From NCBI GenBank assembly GCA_021272165.1, contig JAJSLK010000015.1, positions 1 through 64,000 on the forward strand: a DNA stretch of 64,000 nt. Reading direction: 5' to 3'. The translations under genes were made by a program, and so were the position numbers. Positions within the stretch are counted from its first letter, which is position 1, and the number at the start of each line of letters is the position of its first letter. Below the pieces are notes generated by a model that was not told the DNA's origin, ran no database searches, and worked only from the letters and a program-made list of their open reading frames with translations. This document shows, piece by piece, positions 18,835-27,540 of the stretch. The DNA is from Methylacidiphilales bacterium. Its GTDB lineage: Bacteria > Verrucomicrobiota > Verrucomicrobiia > Methylacidiphilales > UBA1321.

Positions 18835-19416
18835 TCAGTTTTTTACTTCGACCTTGGGGACGGCCATTCGGGTGGAAAAAATTTTAGGCTTCTCTCCCCT
18901 CACCCGCAGTTCGACCGGCATCCGGCTCAATTTCCGAAAGACTTTTCCGCGATGCCGCAGGGGCCACCATTCGTAGAGATAAATTTCCATCGGCCGCCAC
19001 ATCGCCACCCATCCCGCGATGGTCAGGCCCTGCTGGATGAAGTCGGGCAGGATTCCCGTCGAGCGCGGCATTAGCACCTCGGTGATCAAAAGACAGAGGC
19101 CTAGGAACGAAAAGCCGACCATCAGGCTTGTCCGGCCCTGCCGCATCAATCGCTTAAACTCCAGTTGGTTTAACCGCGCGCGGTATGCGAAGAAATTATG
19201 GATCGCCTTCTCCACCAGTTTCGGCTGCTCCCCTTCGGGTGGCAGCTCCACGTGAACAACCAGGTCAAGCGGCTCATCCGTCGGAAATTCCTGCGCCCAG
19301 CTCACGATGAAATCCTCCGCGTCGCCATCGAGATCCTTGTCCTGAAATGGAGAGGGATCGATCGTGTTAAAAAGCTGTCCGACATCCCGCAGGTTGAGTT
19401 GAATGTGATGGGCCAC
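18835..19416 (-). CDS. Conserved-looking membrane protein of unknown function, two helices
   Basis: This 193-residue protein was not recognised. The N-terminal 85 residues are soluble and acidic (DKDLDGDAEDFIVSWAQ), followed by two membrane helices at about 95-115 and 126-145 and a basic C-terminal tail with aromatic residues (MEIYLYEWWPLRHRGK). The start is a GTG at 19416; no in-frame ATG lies near. It is divergent from the next gene across 118 nt. The shape suggests a cytoplasmic domain anchored in the inner membrane; nothing indicates its function. Confidence 0.6.
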   Translation of the reverse strand: MAHHIQLNLRDVGQLFNTIDPSPFQDKDLDGDAEDFIVSWAQEFPTDEPLDLVVHVELPPEGEQPKLVEKAIHNFFAYRARLNQLEFKRLMRQGRTSLMVGFSFLGLCLLITEVLMPRSTGILPDFIQQGLTIAGWVAMWRPMEIYLYEWWPLRHRGKVFRKLSRMPVELRVRGEKPKIFSTRMAVPKVEVKN

Positions 19417-19534
19417 AAGTCAAGATAGGCCATCTTCGGCGGTGTCCAAATCGTTTGAGATATTAAATGGAGAAAGTGATCGGTTGACTTCGCCCGGCAA
19501 AAGCCGCTGACTTTCTTCTCATCTTTTCGCCCCG

Positions 19535-19906
19535 ATGGACTACCTCACGATCAAGCTCTTTCATTTCGCCGGCATCATGCTTCTTTTCCTCGGCCTCGGC
19601 GGCATGCTCTTCGCCTCCCGCGTCGGCCTCGGTCCCAACCAAAGGAAAATCCGCCGTGCCGCCGCAATTCTTCATGGCATCGGGCTCATTACCATCATCG
19701 TCACAGGGATCGCGATGCTCTCCGGCCTCGGCCTGCCCCATGGCGACCCGCCCAATTGGATCAAGGTCAAGTTCCTGATCTGGTTGTTGCTCGGCGGTTC
19801 CATTTCGCTGGCCGCGCGCCTCAGTCGCCTCATGTGGGTCTGGATTCCCGCCTGGATTCTCCTCGGGATGGCGGCTGGCTACCTGGCTCTCTACAAGCCA
19901 TTTTGA
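19535..19906 (+). CDS. Small integral membrane protein, four helices
   Basis: This 123-residue hydrophobic protein has predicted helices at about 5-28, 42-62, 76-93 and 98-118 and a short basic loop (GPNQRKIRRAAAI). The arrangement resembles small SirB/CopD-like membrane proteins, but I see no haem- or metal-binding signature beyond two histidines (FHFAG, ILHGIG), so no function is given. The ATG follows a pyrimidine-rich leader without a clear Shine-Dalgarno sequence. It stands apart from its neighbours. Confidence 0.65.
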   Translation: MDYLTIKLFHFAGIMLLFLGLGGMLFASRVGLGPNQRKIRRAAAILHGIGLITIIVTGIAMLSGLGLPHGDPPNWIKVKFLIWLLLGGSISLAARLSRLMWVWIPAWILLGMAAGYLALYKPF

Positions 19907-19911
19907 CCAAC

Positions 19912-20076
19912 ATGACCATACCCCTCCTTCAGGGCTCCATCATCATCCAGGCTCTCTCCATCATCAACCTCTCGGTCAAAATCATCGCCACCAGCGGATT
20001 CCACACCCACAGCAGCGTCGCCAAAATGTCCGGTCCCTGCGTCAAACATTTTCTCATCAAGCTCTACTCCGCCTGA
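19912..20076 (+). other. Possible small ORF or gene remnant (54 codons)
   Basis: An ATG-initiated frame beginning MTIPLLQGSIIIQALSII starts 5 nt after the preceding stop. It has C-ending codons like the neighbours and no recognisable domain. It could be a small hydrophobic protein, a remnant, or chance. No ribosome binding site is evident. Confidence 0.2.
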
Positions 20077-20195
20077 ATCCCGCTCAAGGCCCTCCGCCTC
20101 GTCCTCGACGGAAGGCAGCCCAAATCTGCAGACTAAATCGCACGACAGGGCAAGTTGGCATTGCAATCAAAACGGCGTCTGGCAAACTCTCCGCC

Positions 20196-20894
20196 ATGAA
20201 CCCAAAATCCCTCGGCGTACTCTCGCTGCTTTTCGTAATCCTCGCCTCCACCTGCGCCATCGCCGATAAAGAGACCAAGGATCCCCAATGGCTGAGCCGG
20301 GCCCAGGAACAAACCCTCAGCGATTCCGTCCCGCCGCCGCCCGCAGTTGGCTCTGCCGAAGATCAGGCCGATCTCGCCAAAGTCCTCGAAATCCAAAAAT
20401 CCCGCACACCCGCGATGATCGCTGAATGCAAGCGCGATGAAACCTTCTCCTATAAATTGTTCGAGGACGTCTATGGCAAAAACCTCACCCCCGACCATGC
20501 CCCCAAGTTCAATCAGTTCCTGAAAAATGTCATGGCCATCACCCGCACTATCAACGAAACCGCTAAGAACAAATACAAGCGCCTCCGTCCTTATCAGCAG
20601 CATCCCGATCAGGTTCACGCCCTCTTCAAGGTCACCGGCTATAGCTATCCCAGCGGCCACGCCATGGGCTCCTACACGCTGGCCGTCGTCCTTGGCACCC
20701 TTCTGCCCAACAAACAGCAGGCCCTCCTTGATCGTGCTGCCCAGATCGCTCAAAGCCGCGTCGATGCCGGCGTCCATAATCCCAGCGACATCAAGGAAGG
20801 CGAAGTCCTCGGCAGAGCCACCGGCAACGCCATTCTCGCCAGCCCCGGCTTCCAGCACGACCTCGTTGCCGCCACCAAGGAATTGGGGCAATAG
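20196..20894 (+). CDS. phoN: Class A (PhoN-type) acid phosphatase, PAP2 superfamily
   Basis: This 232-residue secreted non-specific acid phosphatase has a signal peptide covering about residues 1-23. The three PAP2 catalytic motifs are intact: K124-x6-R131-P132, P152-S-G-H155 and S187-R188-x5-H194-x3-D198, where His194 is the phosphorylated nucleophile and His155 the acid. Class A enzymes release phosphate from many organic esters in the periplasm. The gene stands alone, followed 38 nt after its stop by a strong stem-loop. The upstream region gives no clear Pho box that I can identify. Confidence 0.92.
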   Translation: MNPKSLGVLSLLFVILASTCAIADKETKDPQWLSRAQEQTLSDSVPPPPAVGSAEDQADLAKVLEIQKSRTPAMIAECKRDETFSYKLFEDVYGKNLTPDHAPKFNQFLKNVMAITRTINETAKNKYKRLRPYQQHPDQVHALFKVTGYSYPSGHAMGSYTLAVVLGTLLPNKQQALLDRAAQIAQSRVDAGVHNPSDIKEGEVLGRATGNAILASPGFQHDLVAATKELGQ

Positions 20895-20931
20895 TAATAC
20901 TCTGGGTGGATCATAAGTCAGGCGATTTATA

Positions 20932-20955
20932 CCGGAGAAATAGTTCTTTCTCCGG
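20932..20955 (+). terminator. Nine-base-pair stem-loop downstream of the acid phosphatase
   Basis: CCGGAGAAA (20932-20940) and TTTCTCCGG (20947-20955) pair perfectly around a 6-nt loop. It lies 38 nt after the phoN stop and 100 nt before the next gene. An A-run rather than a T-run follows on the plus strand, so it would be an imperfect intrinsic terminator or a 3' stabiliser. Confidence 0.5.
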
Positions 20956-21055
20956 AAAAAGACGGAAGCCATCGACAAATGGTGGACTCGGACTCCATCC
21001 TAAAATTTCCCTTTCACTCAACTCCACTTCATATCCCTGATTAATTCGATTCGCC

Positions 21056-24000
21056 ATGCTTAAACATCCAGAAGTTACCAAAGGGCGCATTGCCCGTTTC
21101 GCCCGGGAACTTAAAGCCCTTCTTTATCCCGAGGCTGCTCCGCTTGCCCGGCTGTCCGTCTTTTCCGCGCCGGGGCGCATCAGTTATCGCGAGGCGATCA
21201 AAGGAAAATATCGGACCGCCAAGGAGGGCGAAGTCTTTGGCCCCGGCTGGTCCACGCATTGGTTCAAGATCGACTACGTCATCCCCAGGGAATGGGCCGG
21301 ACGAAAGGTGTTGCTTCATTTTGACTCGGCATCGGAAGGCTGTGTCTGGAAAGACGGCGTGCCGCTGCAGGGATTGACGAGTTACAACTGGGGTCCGGAG
21401 GACGTTCGGTCCTATTTCACGCTGACTCCGCGGGCACGCGGCGGAGAAAAGGGAACGCTCTATGTCGAAGCGGCGATCAATGGCTTGTTTGGCCTGAACG
21501 ACGGCGAAGGGAAATTGCAAAGTGATAACATGGGGCTCCTTCGGCACGCCCGGCTGGTCACGTTCGACCAGGCGATTTGGGACCTGATGTGGGATTTTGC
21601 CATCATCAAGGAAATGGCGGAGGGTTTGCCTGTGGACGGTCCCGACCAGGGCCATGCGCTGACGACAGCGAACGAGATTGTCAACGCAGTCGTGTTTGGC
21701 GAGCGCGAGACCTACGCAAAGGGCCGCGCGATTGCCCGGAAATTTTTCTCGGCCCGCAACGGGACGCGCAATCATCACATCTCGGCCATTGGCCATGCGC
21801 ATATCGACACGGCGTGGCTTTGGCCGCTGGCGGAAACACATCGCAAATGTTATCGGACCTTTTCGACAGCCGTACGGATGATGGACGATTATCCCGAATA
21901 CAAATTCGTCTGCTCGCAGGCGCAGCAACTGGCCTGGATCAAGAAGGAGCAGCCGGCGCTTTACGCGAAAATCAGGGCCAAGGCGAAGAAGAAGCAGTTC
22001 GTCCCGGCGGGGGGAACCTGGATCGAGCCCGATTGCAATATTCCAAGCGGCGAATCGCTGGTGCGGCAGTTCCTGATCGGGCAGCGGTTTTTCCTGCATG
22101 AGTTCGGCTCGATCTGCCAGGAGTTCTGGAACCCGGACGTGTTCGGCTATTCCGGCGCGTTGCCGCAGATCATGCGCGGCGCGGGCATCCGCTTCTTCCT
22201 CACGCAAAAGCTGTCGTGGAACCAGTTCAACCGGCCAACCAGCAGCACGTTTCTCTGGGAAGGCATCGACGGCTCGCGTGTGCTGACTCACTTCCCGCCC
22301 GCGAACACCTACAATTCATTTTGCAACATCGAGGAAGTTCTGCGGCACTACAACTTCTTCAAGGATAAGGAACGGGCCAGCGAAGGTTATCTGCTTTTCG
22401 GCTATGGCGACGGCGGCGGCGGTCCGACCGAGGAAATGGTCGAGCGGCTGGCGCGAATGAAGAATCTGCAGGGGCTTCCCGAGATCGAGATCCGGACGCC
22501 GCGCGACTTTTTCCAGCGCTGCGAAAAGGACATTACCGATCCGATTGTCTGGTCCGGTGAACTTTACTTTGAACTGCACCGCGGCACTTACACGACCCAG
22601 GCCGCCAATAAGCGGGACAATCGCCGCAGCGAGGAAGTGCTTCATGATGCGGAGTTCCTTTCGGCGATTGCTGCACTGGAAAAAGGCCCGGCCTATCCTC
22701 ACGCAGCCATCAATCATCTCTGGGAACTGGTGCTGTTAAATCAGTTTCACGATATTATTCCTGGCTCCTCGATCACCCATGTGTATGACGATTCGGCGAA
22801 GGACTATGCGGAAATTCTCGGCTCGGCGGCCAAGATCCGGGCCAAAGCCGCCTCCCAGATTTTGCCGACTCCGGCAAAGAAGAATGGAAGAGTCGGTACG
22901 CTGAATACGCTGAGTTGGGCGCGACGGGAAGTGGTGACCGTACCGGGCAGCCGGAAATTGTCATTCGCGTCCGTTCCGTCCTACGGCTATGCCGTGGCCG
23001 AACCGGAGACAAAGACGGATGTCCCGGTTTCGTTCCGGAAAAGCGGTATGGGATTCATACTGGAGAATTCGCTGGTCCGGGCCACGTTCGATGCGCAGGG
23101 ACATCTGATCGGCTTTTTCGACCTTTGCAACCAGCGCGAAGCCATCGCGGAAAGGGGCAAAGGCAATCAGTTTGTGCTGTTCGAGGATATTCCCCAGCGG
23201 TGGGATGCATGGGATGTTGAAATCTTCCACCTGGAAAAGCGCTGGGACGTCGGCACGGTTCGGCAGATGCGCGTGGTGGAGAAGGGGCCGCTGCGCGTGA
23301 CGGTCGAGCTCGACATCGAGATCAACGCCAAGGCCAAGCTGAAGCAGAGGATTTCGCTGACGGCGGAATCACCCCGGCTCGATTTCGCCTGCGAAGTCGA
23401 CTGGACGGAGAAGAATCGCTTCCTGAAGGTCGAATTTCCGCTGGCACTACGCAGCGAATTCGCCACGTACGAAATCCAATTCGGCCATGTGCGGCGCCCG
23501 ACCCACTTCAATACGAGCTGGGATTTCGCGCGGTTCGAGGTATGCGCCCACAAGTGGGCCGATCTTTCGGAACCGAATTTCGGCGTGGCGCTGCTGAACG
23601 ATTCGAAATATGGCTATGCCTGCCATGGCAATGTGTTGCGGCTTTCGCTGCTTCGCTCGACGAAGCTGCCTGACCCGCAGGCCGACATGGGCAAGCACCG
23701 CTTCCGCTATGCGTTGTTCCCGCATGAGGGCGGCCCGCAACTGGGAGGCGTCATCTCCGAAGCAGCTGCGTTTAATCAGCCGCTTCAGACTTTCGCCACA
23801 TCGGCGGAACCGCAAAGCCGGAGCTATTTCTCGGTGGATAATCCAGCAGTTGTACTGGATACAGTGAAGCAGGCGGAGGATTCGAAGCATTTGATTCTGC
23901 GTTTCTACGAAGCGCATGGAGCGCATCAGACTGCGATGCTGACTTCGTTGCTCAACCTGAAAAAGGCCGCGATCACGAACCTTCTGGAGCAGACCGAGCC

Positions 24001-24088
24001 GAAAGCAGCTGCGCTCAAATGCACGAACAACCGGATTCAGCTTAAGCTGCGGCCGTTCGAGCTGATGACGCTCAAGATCGAGGTTTAA
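21056..24088 (+). CDS. Alpha-mannosidase, glycoside hydrolase family 38
   Basis: This 1010-residue GH38 enzyme releases terminal alpha-mannose and needs a divalent metal. After an N-terminal beta domain of about 230 residues comes the catalytic domain with the zinc ligands His249 and Asp251 in GHAHIDTAWLWP and the nucleophile Asp361 in FWNPDVFGYSG. The middle three-helix domain includes NQFHDIIPGSSI, another family signature. C-terminal beta domains follow (RRPTHFNTSWD, YALFPHEGG), ending in FELMTLKIEV. The absence of a signal peptide suggests a cytoplasmic enzyme acting on imported mannosides or recycled glycans. Its stop overlaps that of the convergent EboF gene by 4 nt. Confidence 0.95.
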   Translation: MLKHPEVTKGRIARFARELKALLYPEAAPLARLSVFSAPGRISYREAIKGKYRTAKEGEVFGPGWSTHWFKIDYVIPREWAGRKVLLHFDSASEGCVWKDGVPLQGLTSYNWGPEDVRSYFTLTPRARGGEKGTLYVEAAINGLFGLNDGEGKLQSDNMGLLRHARLVTFDQAIWDLMWDFAIIKEMAEGLPVDGPDQGHALTTANEIVNAVVFGERETYAKGRAIARKFFSARNGTRNHHISAIGHAHIDTAWLWPLAETHRKCYRTFSTAVRMMDDYPEYKFVCSQAQQLAWIKKEQPALYAKIRAKAKKKQFVPAGGTWIEPDCNIPSGESLVRQFLIGQRFFLHEFGSICQEFWNPDVFGYSGALPQIMRGAGIRFFLTQKLSWNQFNRPTSSTFLWEGIDGSRVLTHFPPANTYNSFCNIEEVLRHYNFFKDKERASEGYLLFGYGDGGGGPTEEMVERLARMKNLQGLPEIEIRTPRDFFQRCEKDITDPIVWSGELYFELHRGTYTTQAANKRDNRRSEEVLHDAEFLSAIAALEKGPAYPHAAINHLWELVLLNQFHDIIPGSSITHVYDDSAKDYAEILGSAAKIRAKAASQILPTPAKKNGRVGTLNTLSWARREVVTVPGSRKLSFASVPSYGYAVAEPETKTDVPVSFRKSGMGFILENSLVRATFDAQGHLIGFFDLCNQREAIAERGKGNQFVLFEDIPQRWDAWDVEIFHLEKRWDVGTVRQMRVVEKGPLRVTVELDIEINAKAKLKQRISLTAESPRLDFACEVDWTEKNRFLKVEFPLALRSEFATYEIQFGHVRRPTHFNTSWDFARFEVCAHKWADLSEPNFGVALLNDSKYGYACHGNVLRLSLLRSTKLPDPQADMGKHRFRYALFPHEGGPQLGGVISEAAAFNQPLQTFATSAEPQSRSYFSVDNPAVVLDTVKQAEDSKHLILRFYEAHGAHQTAMLTSLLNLKKAAITNLLEQTEPKAAALKCTNNRIQLKLRPFELMTLKIEV

Positions 24089-25467
24089 CTCCCGCTGCAA
24101 TAGCGCAGCAGTTCATTGTGCACCGACTCGGCGGAGAGGGCTTCGCCGGGTTTGGCGCGGACATGGTGCTTCTCAAGAAGTAACAGGGGCCATTCGCTTT
24201 GATTTTCCGGGCGCCGGCCATGCGATCCTTGGACGAGAGAGGCGTCGAGAGGAATAATATCGAGCACGCCGCGAAGACCGAGTTTCTTCCGGAGGAGATA
24301 GGCGCCGACACGAAGCGATGGAAAGCGCAACTTCGGATCGATGAACAACTCGGCGGGGTCATAACCGATCTTGCGATGGATATCGACGGTTCGGGCGAAA
24401 TCGGGCGCTCGAGCATCGTCATTCCAGTAATAATAGGTGAACCAATGGCGGCGCTTGGCGACCACGACGAAATCGCCGGAGCGGGGATGAAGGAGGCCGA
24501 AATCTTTCTGCGCAGGCCGATCAAGGATCTGCTCCACGCCGCTCTCGCTTTCAAGAGCAGAGCGCACAGATGTTTCGAGCGAAGAATCGTTGACGTAAAT
24601 GTGGGCGACTTGGTGATCAGCAACGGCGAAAACCTTGCTGGCGCCACAGTCGAGCATTTCAAGCCCAAGTTCGTCCTTAAGGGTCAGCCAGCCGCGACGA
24701 CGGAAAAGTCGATTGAGATGGATGGGAGAATCAACTTCCGTGATGCCGTATTCGGAGAGGATGGCAACCTGGATGGAGCGGGAGCGAAAATAGTCGATGA
24801 GGTTTCCCGCAATCTCATCGATCTGTCGCAGATCCTCCGGAATTTTCGGATCGTAAGGACCGAAGCGCTGGAGGTTGTAATCGAGATGCGGGAGATAGAC
24901 GAGGTTGAGCGAGGGATGAAATTTCTCTTCGATCCAGCGGGCGGACTCGGCAATCCAGTGAGAGGAAGCGATGCCGGCGCCGGGCCCCCAGAATTGGGGG
25001 AAAGGAAATTCGCCGAGGTCCTTTTTAATTTCAGAGCGAAGCGAAAAAGGTTCGGTGTGGATGTCGAAGATTTTACGACCGTCGGCGGGATAAAGAGGAC
25101 GCGGCGTGATGGAATAATCGACGGCGGCGTACATGTTATACCACCAAAAGAGCTGGGCGCAGGTAAAAGAGGGGTCGAGCACACCGAGCTTGTCCCACAA
25201 CTTGGGACCGCGGACCAGATGGTTAGACTGCTTCCAGAAATGGACCTCGGCAAGATCGCGGTCGTACCAGCCGTTGCCGACGATGCCATGGCCGGACGGA
25301 GGGAGGCCGGTGAGATAAGAGGCCTGAGCGGTGCAGGTGACAGCGGGTAGAGCCGGGCGGATGGCCATGGCTGTGCCTTCGGAGGCAAAGGCGAGGAGGC
25401 GCGGTGTGGACGGACCCAGCAGGGCGCGAGTGAGACCAACGATGTTAAGTACGACAGTGCGCGGCAT
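24085..25467 (-). CDS. eboF: EboF-like alkaline-phosphatase-superfamily protein
   Basis: This 460-residue member of the type I phosphodiesterase/nucleotide pyrophosphatase group is the last gene of the ebo cluster. The nucleophile region PAVTCTAQASYLTG is present with Thr44, followed by GHGIVGNGWYDRD. Elsewhere the usual metal ligands look altered: the N-terminal Asp is Asn8 (VVLNIVGLT), the SDHGM-type motif reads SEYGI, and the Asp-x3-His motif reads DYNLQ. I cannot tell whether this is family-wide. The ATG at 25467 (MPRTVVLN) is preferred; a TTG at 25476 overlapping the eboD stop is possible. No signal peptide is seen. The natural substrate is unknown; known ebo clusters help move metabolites to the periplasm. 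Confidence 0.82.
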   Translation of the reverse strand: MPRTVVLNIVGLTRALLGPSTPRLLAFASEGTAMAIRPALPAVTCTAQASYLTGLPPSGHGIVGNGWYDRDLAEVHFWKQSNHLVRGPKLWDKLGVLDPSFTCAQLFWWYNMYAAVDYSITPRPLYPADGRKIFDIHTEPFSLRSEIKKDLGEFPFPQFWGPGAGIASSHWIAESARWIEEKFHPSLNLVYLPHLDYNLQRFGPYDPKIPEDLRQIDEIAGNLIDYFRSRSIQVAILSEYGITEVDSPIHLNRLFRRRGWLTLKDELGLEMLDCGASKVFAVADHQVAHIYVNDSSLETSVRSALESESGVEQILDRPAQKDFGLLHPRSGDFVVVAKRRHWFTYYYWNDDARAPDFARTVDIHRKIGYDPAELFIDPKLRFPSLRVGAYLLRKKLGLRGVLDIIPLDASLVQGSHGRRPENQSEWPLLLLEKHHVRAKPGEALSAESVHNELLRYCSGS

Positions 25468-25472
25468 GAACG

Positions 25473-26663
25473 TCAAAGCCGTGCAGTAGAAAAGCCGGAA
25501 CGAGCCGCAAGCTCAAGGACGCATTTCTGCATGAGGGCGGAATCGATACGATGCACCTCAATCCCCCGGCCAATGTCCTCGAGGAGGGTAATGGTCAATT
25601 CGCCGCCGAGATGTTCGCGAAATTCATTGAGGCCATGCAAAAGGGGCCATTCTCCCTGCGCATCCGTCTCCCGCATGAGAGGATGGTAGAGGGAAAAATC
25701 GAGTTTTTCGAGAAGAGAAAGAACGCGATCAAGCGACCGCCCGGGGAGCATTCCCGACCGGCAACTGTAGAAGGCATCGAGGGTCAATCCCAGGGCAACA
25801 GCTTCACCATGAGAAATGGAGAAGCCGGATATCTGCTCCAGTTTATGGGCGGCCCAGTGCCCGAAATCGAGAGGCCGCGCGGAGCCGAGTTCAAAAGGAT
25901 CGCCGCCCTGCGTGATATGCTGGAAATGAAGCTGAGCACAGCGGTAAATGGCCTGTTCCATGACCGGAACATCTCCCCGAGCGAGTGCGAGGACGTTTTT
26001 CTCCAACTCCTCGAAAAACACGGCGTCGCGGATGAGGGCAACCTTGATGGCTTCAATCAGCCCGGCGCGTCTTTCCGGTGGAGGAAGACTGGGCCAGAAA
26101 TCACTATCGTTGAAGACGGCGAAGGGCGGTGCAAAGGCGCCGATGAAGTTCTTTTTACCGAAGGCATTAATGCCGTTTTTGACGCCGATTCCGCTATCGG
26201 CCTGGCCGAGGGTGGTGGTGGGGAAACGAATGTGGCGGATACCGCGATGGGCCGTTGCCGCGGCAAATCCAACGGCATCGAGCAAAGCTCCGCCACCAAT
26301 CGCGAGAAGATAGGAATGGCGGCAAAGGCCGGTTCGGTCGATCTGGCGATGAAGTTCCTCGACGAAGTGCGGCGAATTCTTGGCCTTTTCACCTCCGGGC
26401 ACAACCAATGGCGGACAAACGAGCCGGATGGGAAAGGACTCAGGCGCGAAGCAGGTCACGATTTGATCGACCAAGTTCGGGAAAGCATGAGCAACACCGT
26501 CATCGACGACGACGAGGGCCTTATCACCATCACCCGTTTTTTCAAACAACCGAGCCAGAACCGGATTTTCAGGCGAGAAGACGGAACGGGTAAAAAAAAT
26601 GCGATGGTCGAACCGGACCGTGAAGGCGGCTTCCAGGGTTCTCGTCGTGAATTCCATTCCCAT
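25473..26663 (-). CDS. eboD: EboD-like 3-dehydroquinate-synthase-family protein (sugar phosphate cyclase)
   Basis: This 396-residue member of the dehydroquinate synthase superfamily has the NAD-binding GGGALLDAVGFAA segment, the phosphate/metal region IRFPTTTLGQADSGIGVKNGIN, the catalytic IEAIKVALI (metal Glu), the His pair in LDFGHWAAHKLE and SHGEAVALGL. The catalytic apparatus therefore looks intact, unlike a decayed paralogue. The primary shikimate aroB is normally placed elsewhere, and the ebo context makes this an EboD. The start is ATG 26663 (MGMEFTT), 4 nt after the UbiA stop; ATG 26657 is possible. The open frame extends far upstream, but that part is the shadow of the UbiA gene. The substrate in ebo clusters is not known. 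Confidence 0.85.
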   Translation of the reverse strand: MGMEFTTRTLEAAFTVRFDHRIFFTRSVFSPENPVLARLFEKTGDGDKALVVVDDGVAHAFPNLVDQIVTCFAPESFPIRLVCPPLVVPGGEKAKNSPHFVEELHRQIDRTGLCRHSYLLAIGGGALLDAVGFAAATAHRGIRHIRFPTTTLGQADSGIGVKNGINAFGKKNFIGAFAPPFAVFNDSDFWPSLPPPERRAGLIEAIKVALIRDAVFFEELEKNVLALARGDVPVMEQAIYRCAQLHFQHITQGGDPFELGSARPLDFGHWAAHKLEQISGFSISHGEAVALGLTLDAFYSCRSGMLPGRSLDRVLSLLEKLDFSLYHPLMRETDAQGEWPLLHGLNEFREHLGGELTITLLEDIGRGIEVHRIDSALMQKCVLELAARSGFSTARL

Positions 26664-26667
26664 TAAA

Positions 26668-27540
26668 TTAGGTGGCGGGAATGGAACGTTGCAAGAGGAG
26701 AGCCAGCAACAAAAAGGGAAGAAGGGCGGCGGCCAGCCAATTGGAGCTAAATGCGGAAACCAAAAGCGCATCGACCAGGACAATGCCAGCGAGCAGTCCT
26801 GAGACGACACGGCCAACGAAGGGATCGGTCTTTCGCCAGAAGGGAATAAGGACCAAAATGAGCCAGCCGAGAAAAAGAAGGCAGAAGAGAAGCGGCGCCG
26901 GAACAAAAAAGAATGATCGATTAGACAGAACAACGAGCGGACAGAGAAGAAGGAGAAAGCCCCAGCGGAAAGGTTTGCCGGGCTGGCTCTCCCCCCGGGC
27001 GATGTAAGTAATGCCGGCGACGTAGAAACCCAGAGCGGCGGCGCAGATAAGAAGGAACAAGGGGATTTGCGAGTCGACCACGGAGGCCGCCAGGAGATAG
27101 AGAAGGAAACGGCAAAAACCCATGAGGAACGGCGCCCAGGGGACGTTCTTATGATGGAAATCGTAGAGCACGATGGCGGCAAGAAGGAGGGTTGCGAGGA
27201 TTGAAGTGAGCCAACCGAGAGGAGTAAGGCAGGCGAGGCCAAGGACAAACCAGCCAGCCGTCATCAGGCCCACCTTGTTCCGGGAAATTCTGCCGGAGGG
27301 GATGGGACGCTCTGAGCGATGGCGGGAGTCAAAGGCGGTATCGCACCAGTCGTTGAGGTACATTCCGCCGATGTAAAGGAAGCTGCCGCCGAACAAGAGA
27401 AGCGTGAGCGAGGGAACGGAACCTTTCTCCCAGCCACCCGCAAGAAGCCATCCAGCGGTGAGATTGGACCAGACGGTAGGCAGATTGGAAATGCGGCCGA
27501 GGATAAGAAAGGCCCGGGCGGCTTCGGCGGAGGATTTCAT
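26668..27540 (-). CDS. eboC: EboC-like UbiA-superfamily prenyltransferase
   Basis: This 290-residue integral membrane protein of the UbiA family has about eight to nine helices. The first aspartate-rich motif is intact as N63-D64-W-C-D67-T-A-F-D71, which binds the prenyl diphosphate through magnesium. The start ATG at 27540 overlaps the EboE stop by ATGA and gives [21 protein letters not shown], a normal UbiA N-terminus. Its place between EboE and EboD is diagnostic of ebo clusters. The second aspartate motif is less clear (LYDFHHKN), so prenyl transfer is likely but the acceptor is unknown. It sits in the inner membrane. Confidence 0.88.
   Translation of the reverse strand: MKSSAEAARAFLILGRISNLPTVWSNLTAGWLLAGGWEKGSVPSLTLLLFGGSFLYIGGMYLNDWCDTAFDSRHRSERPIPSGRISRNKVGLMTAGWFVLGLACLTPLGWLTSILATLLLAAIVLYDFHHKNVPWAPFLMGFCRFLLYLLAASVVDSQIPLFLLICAAALGFYVAGITYIARGESQPGKPFRWGFLLLLCPLVVLSNRSFFFVPAPLLFCLLFLGWLILVLIPFWRKTDPFVGRVVSGLLAGIVLVDALLVSAFSSNWLAAALLPFLLLALLLQRSIPAT

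Noticed and set aside
25473..26663. Calling the cyclase AroB of the shikimate pathway
   Set aside because: Catalytic residues are present but the ebo context fits EboD; no other aro gene is near.
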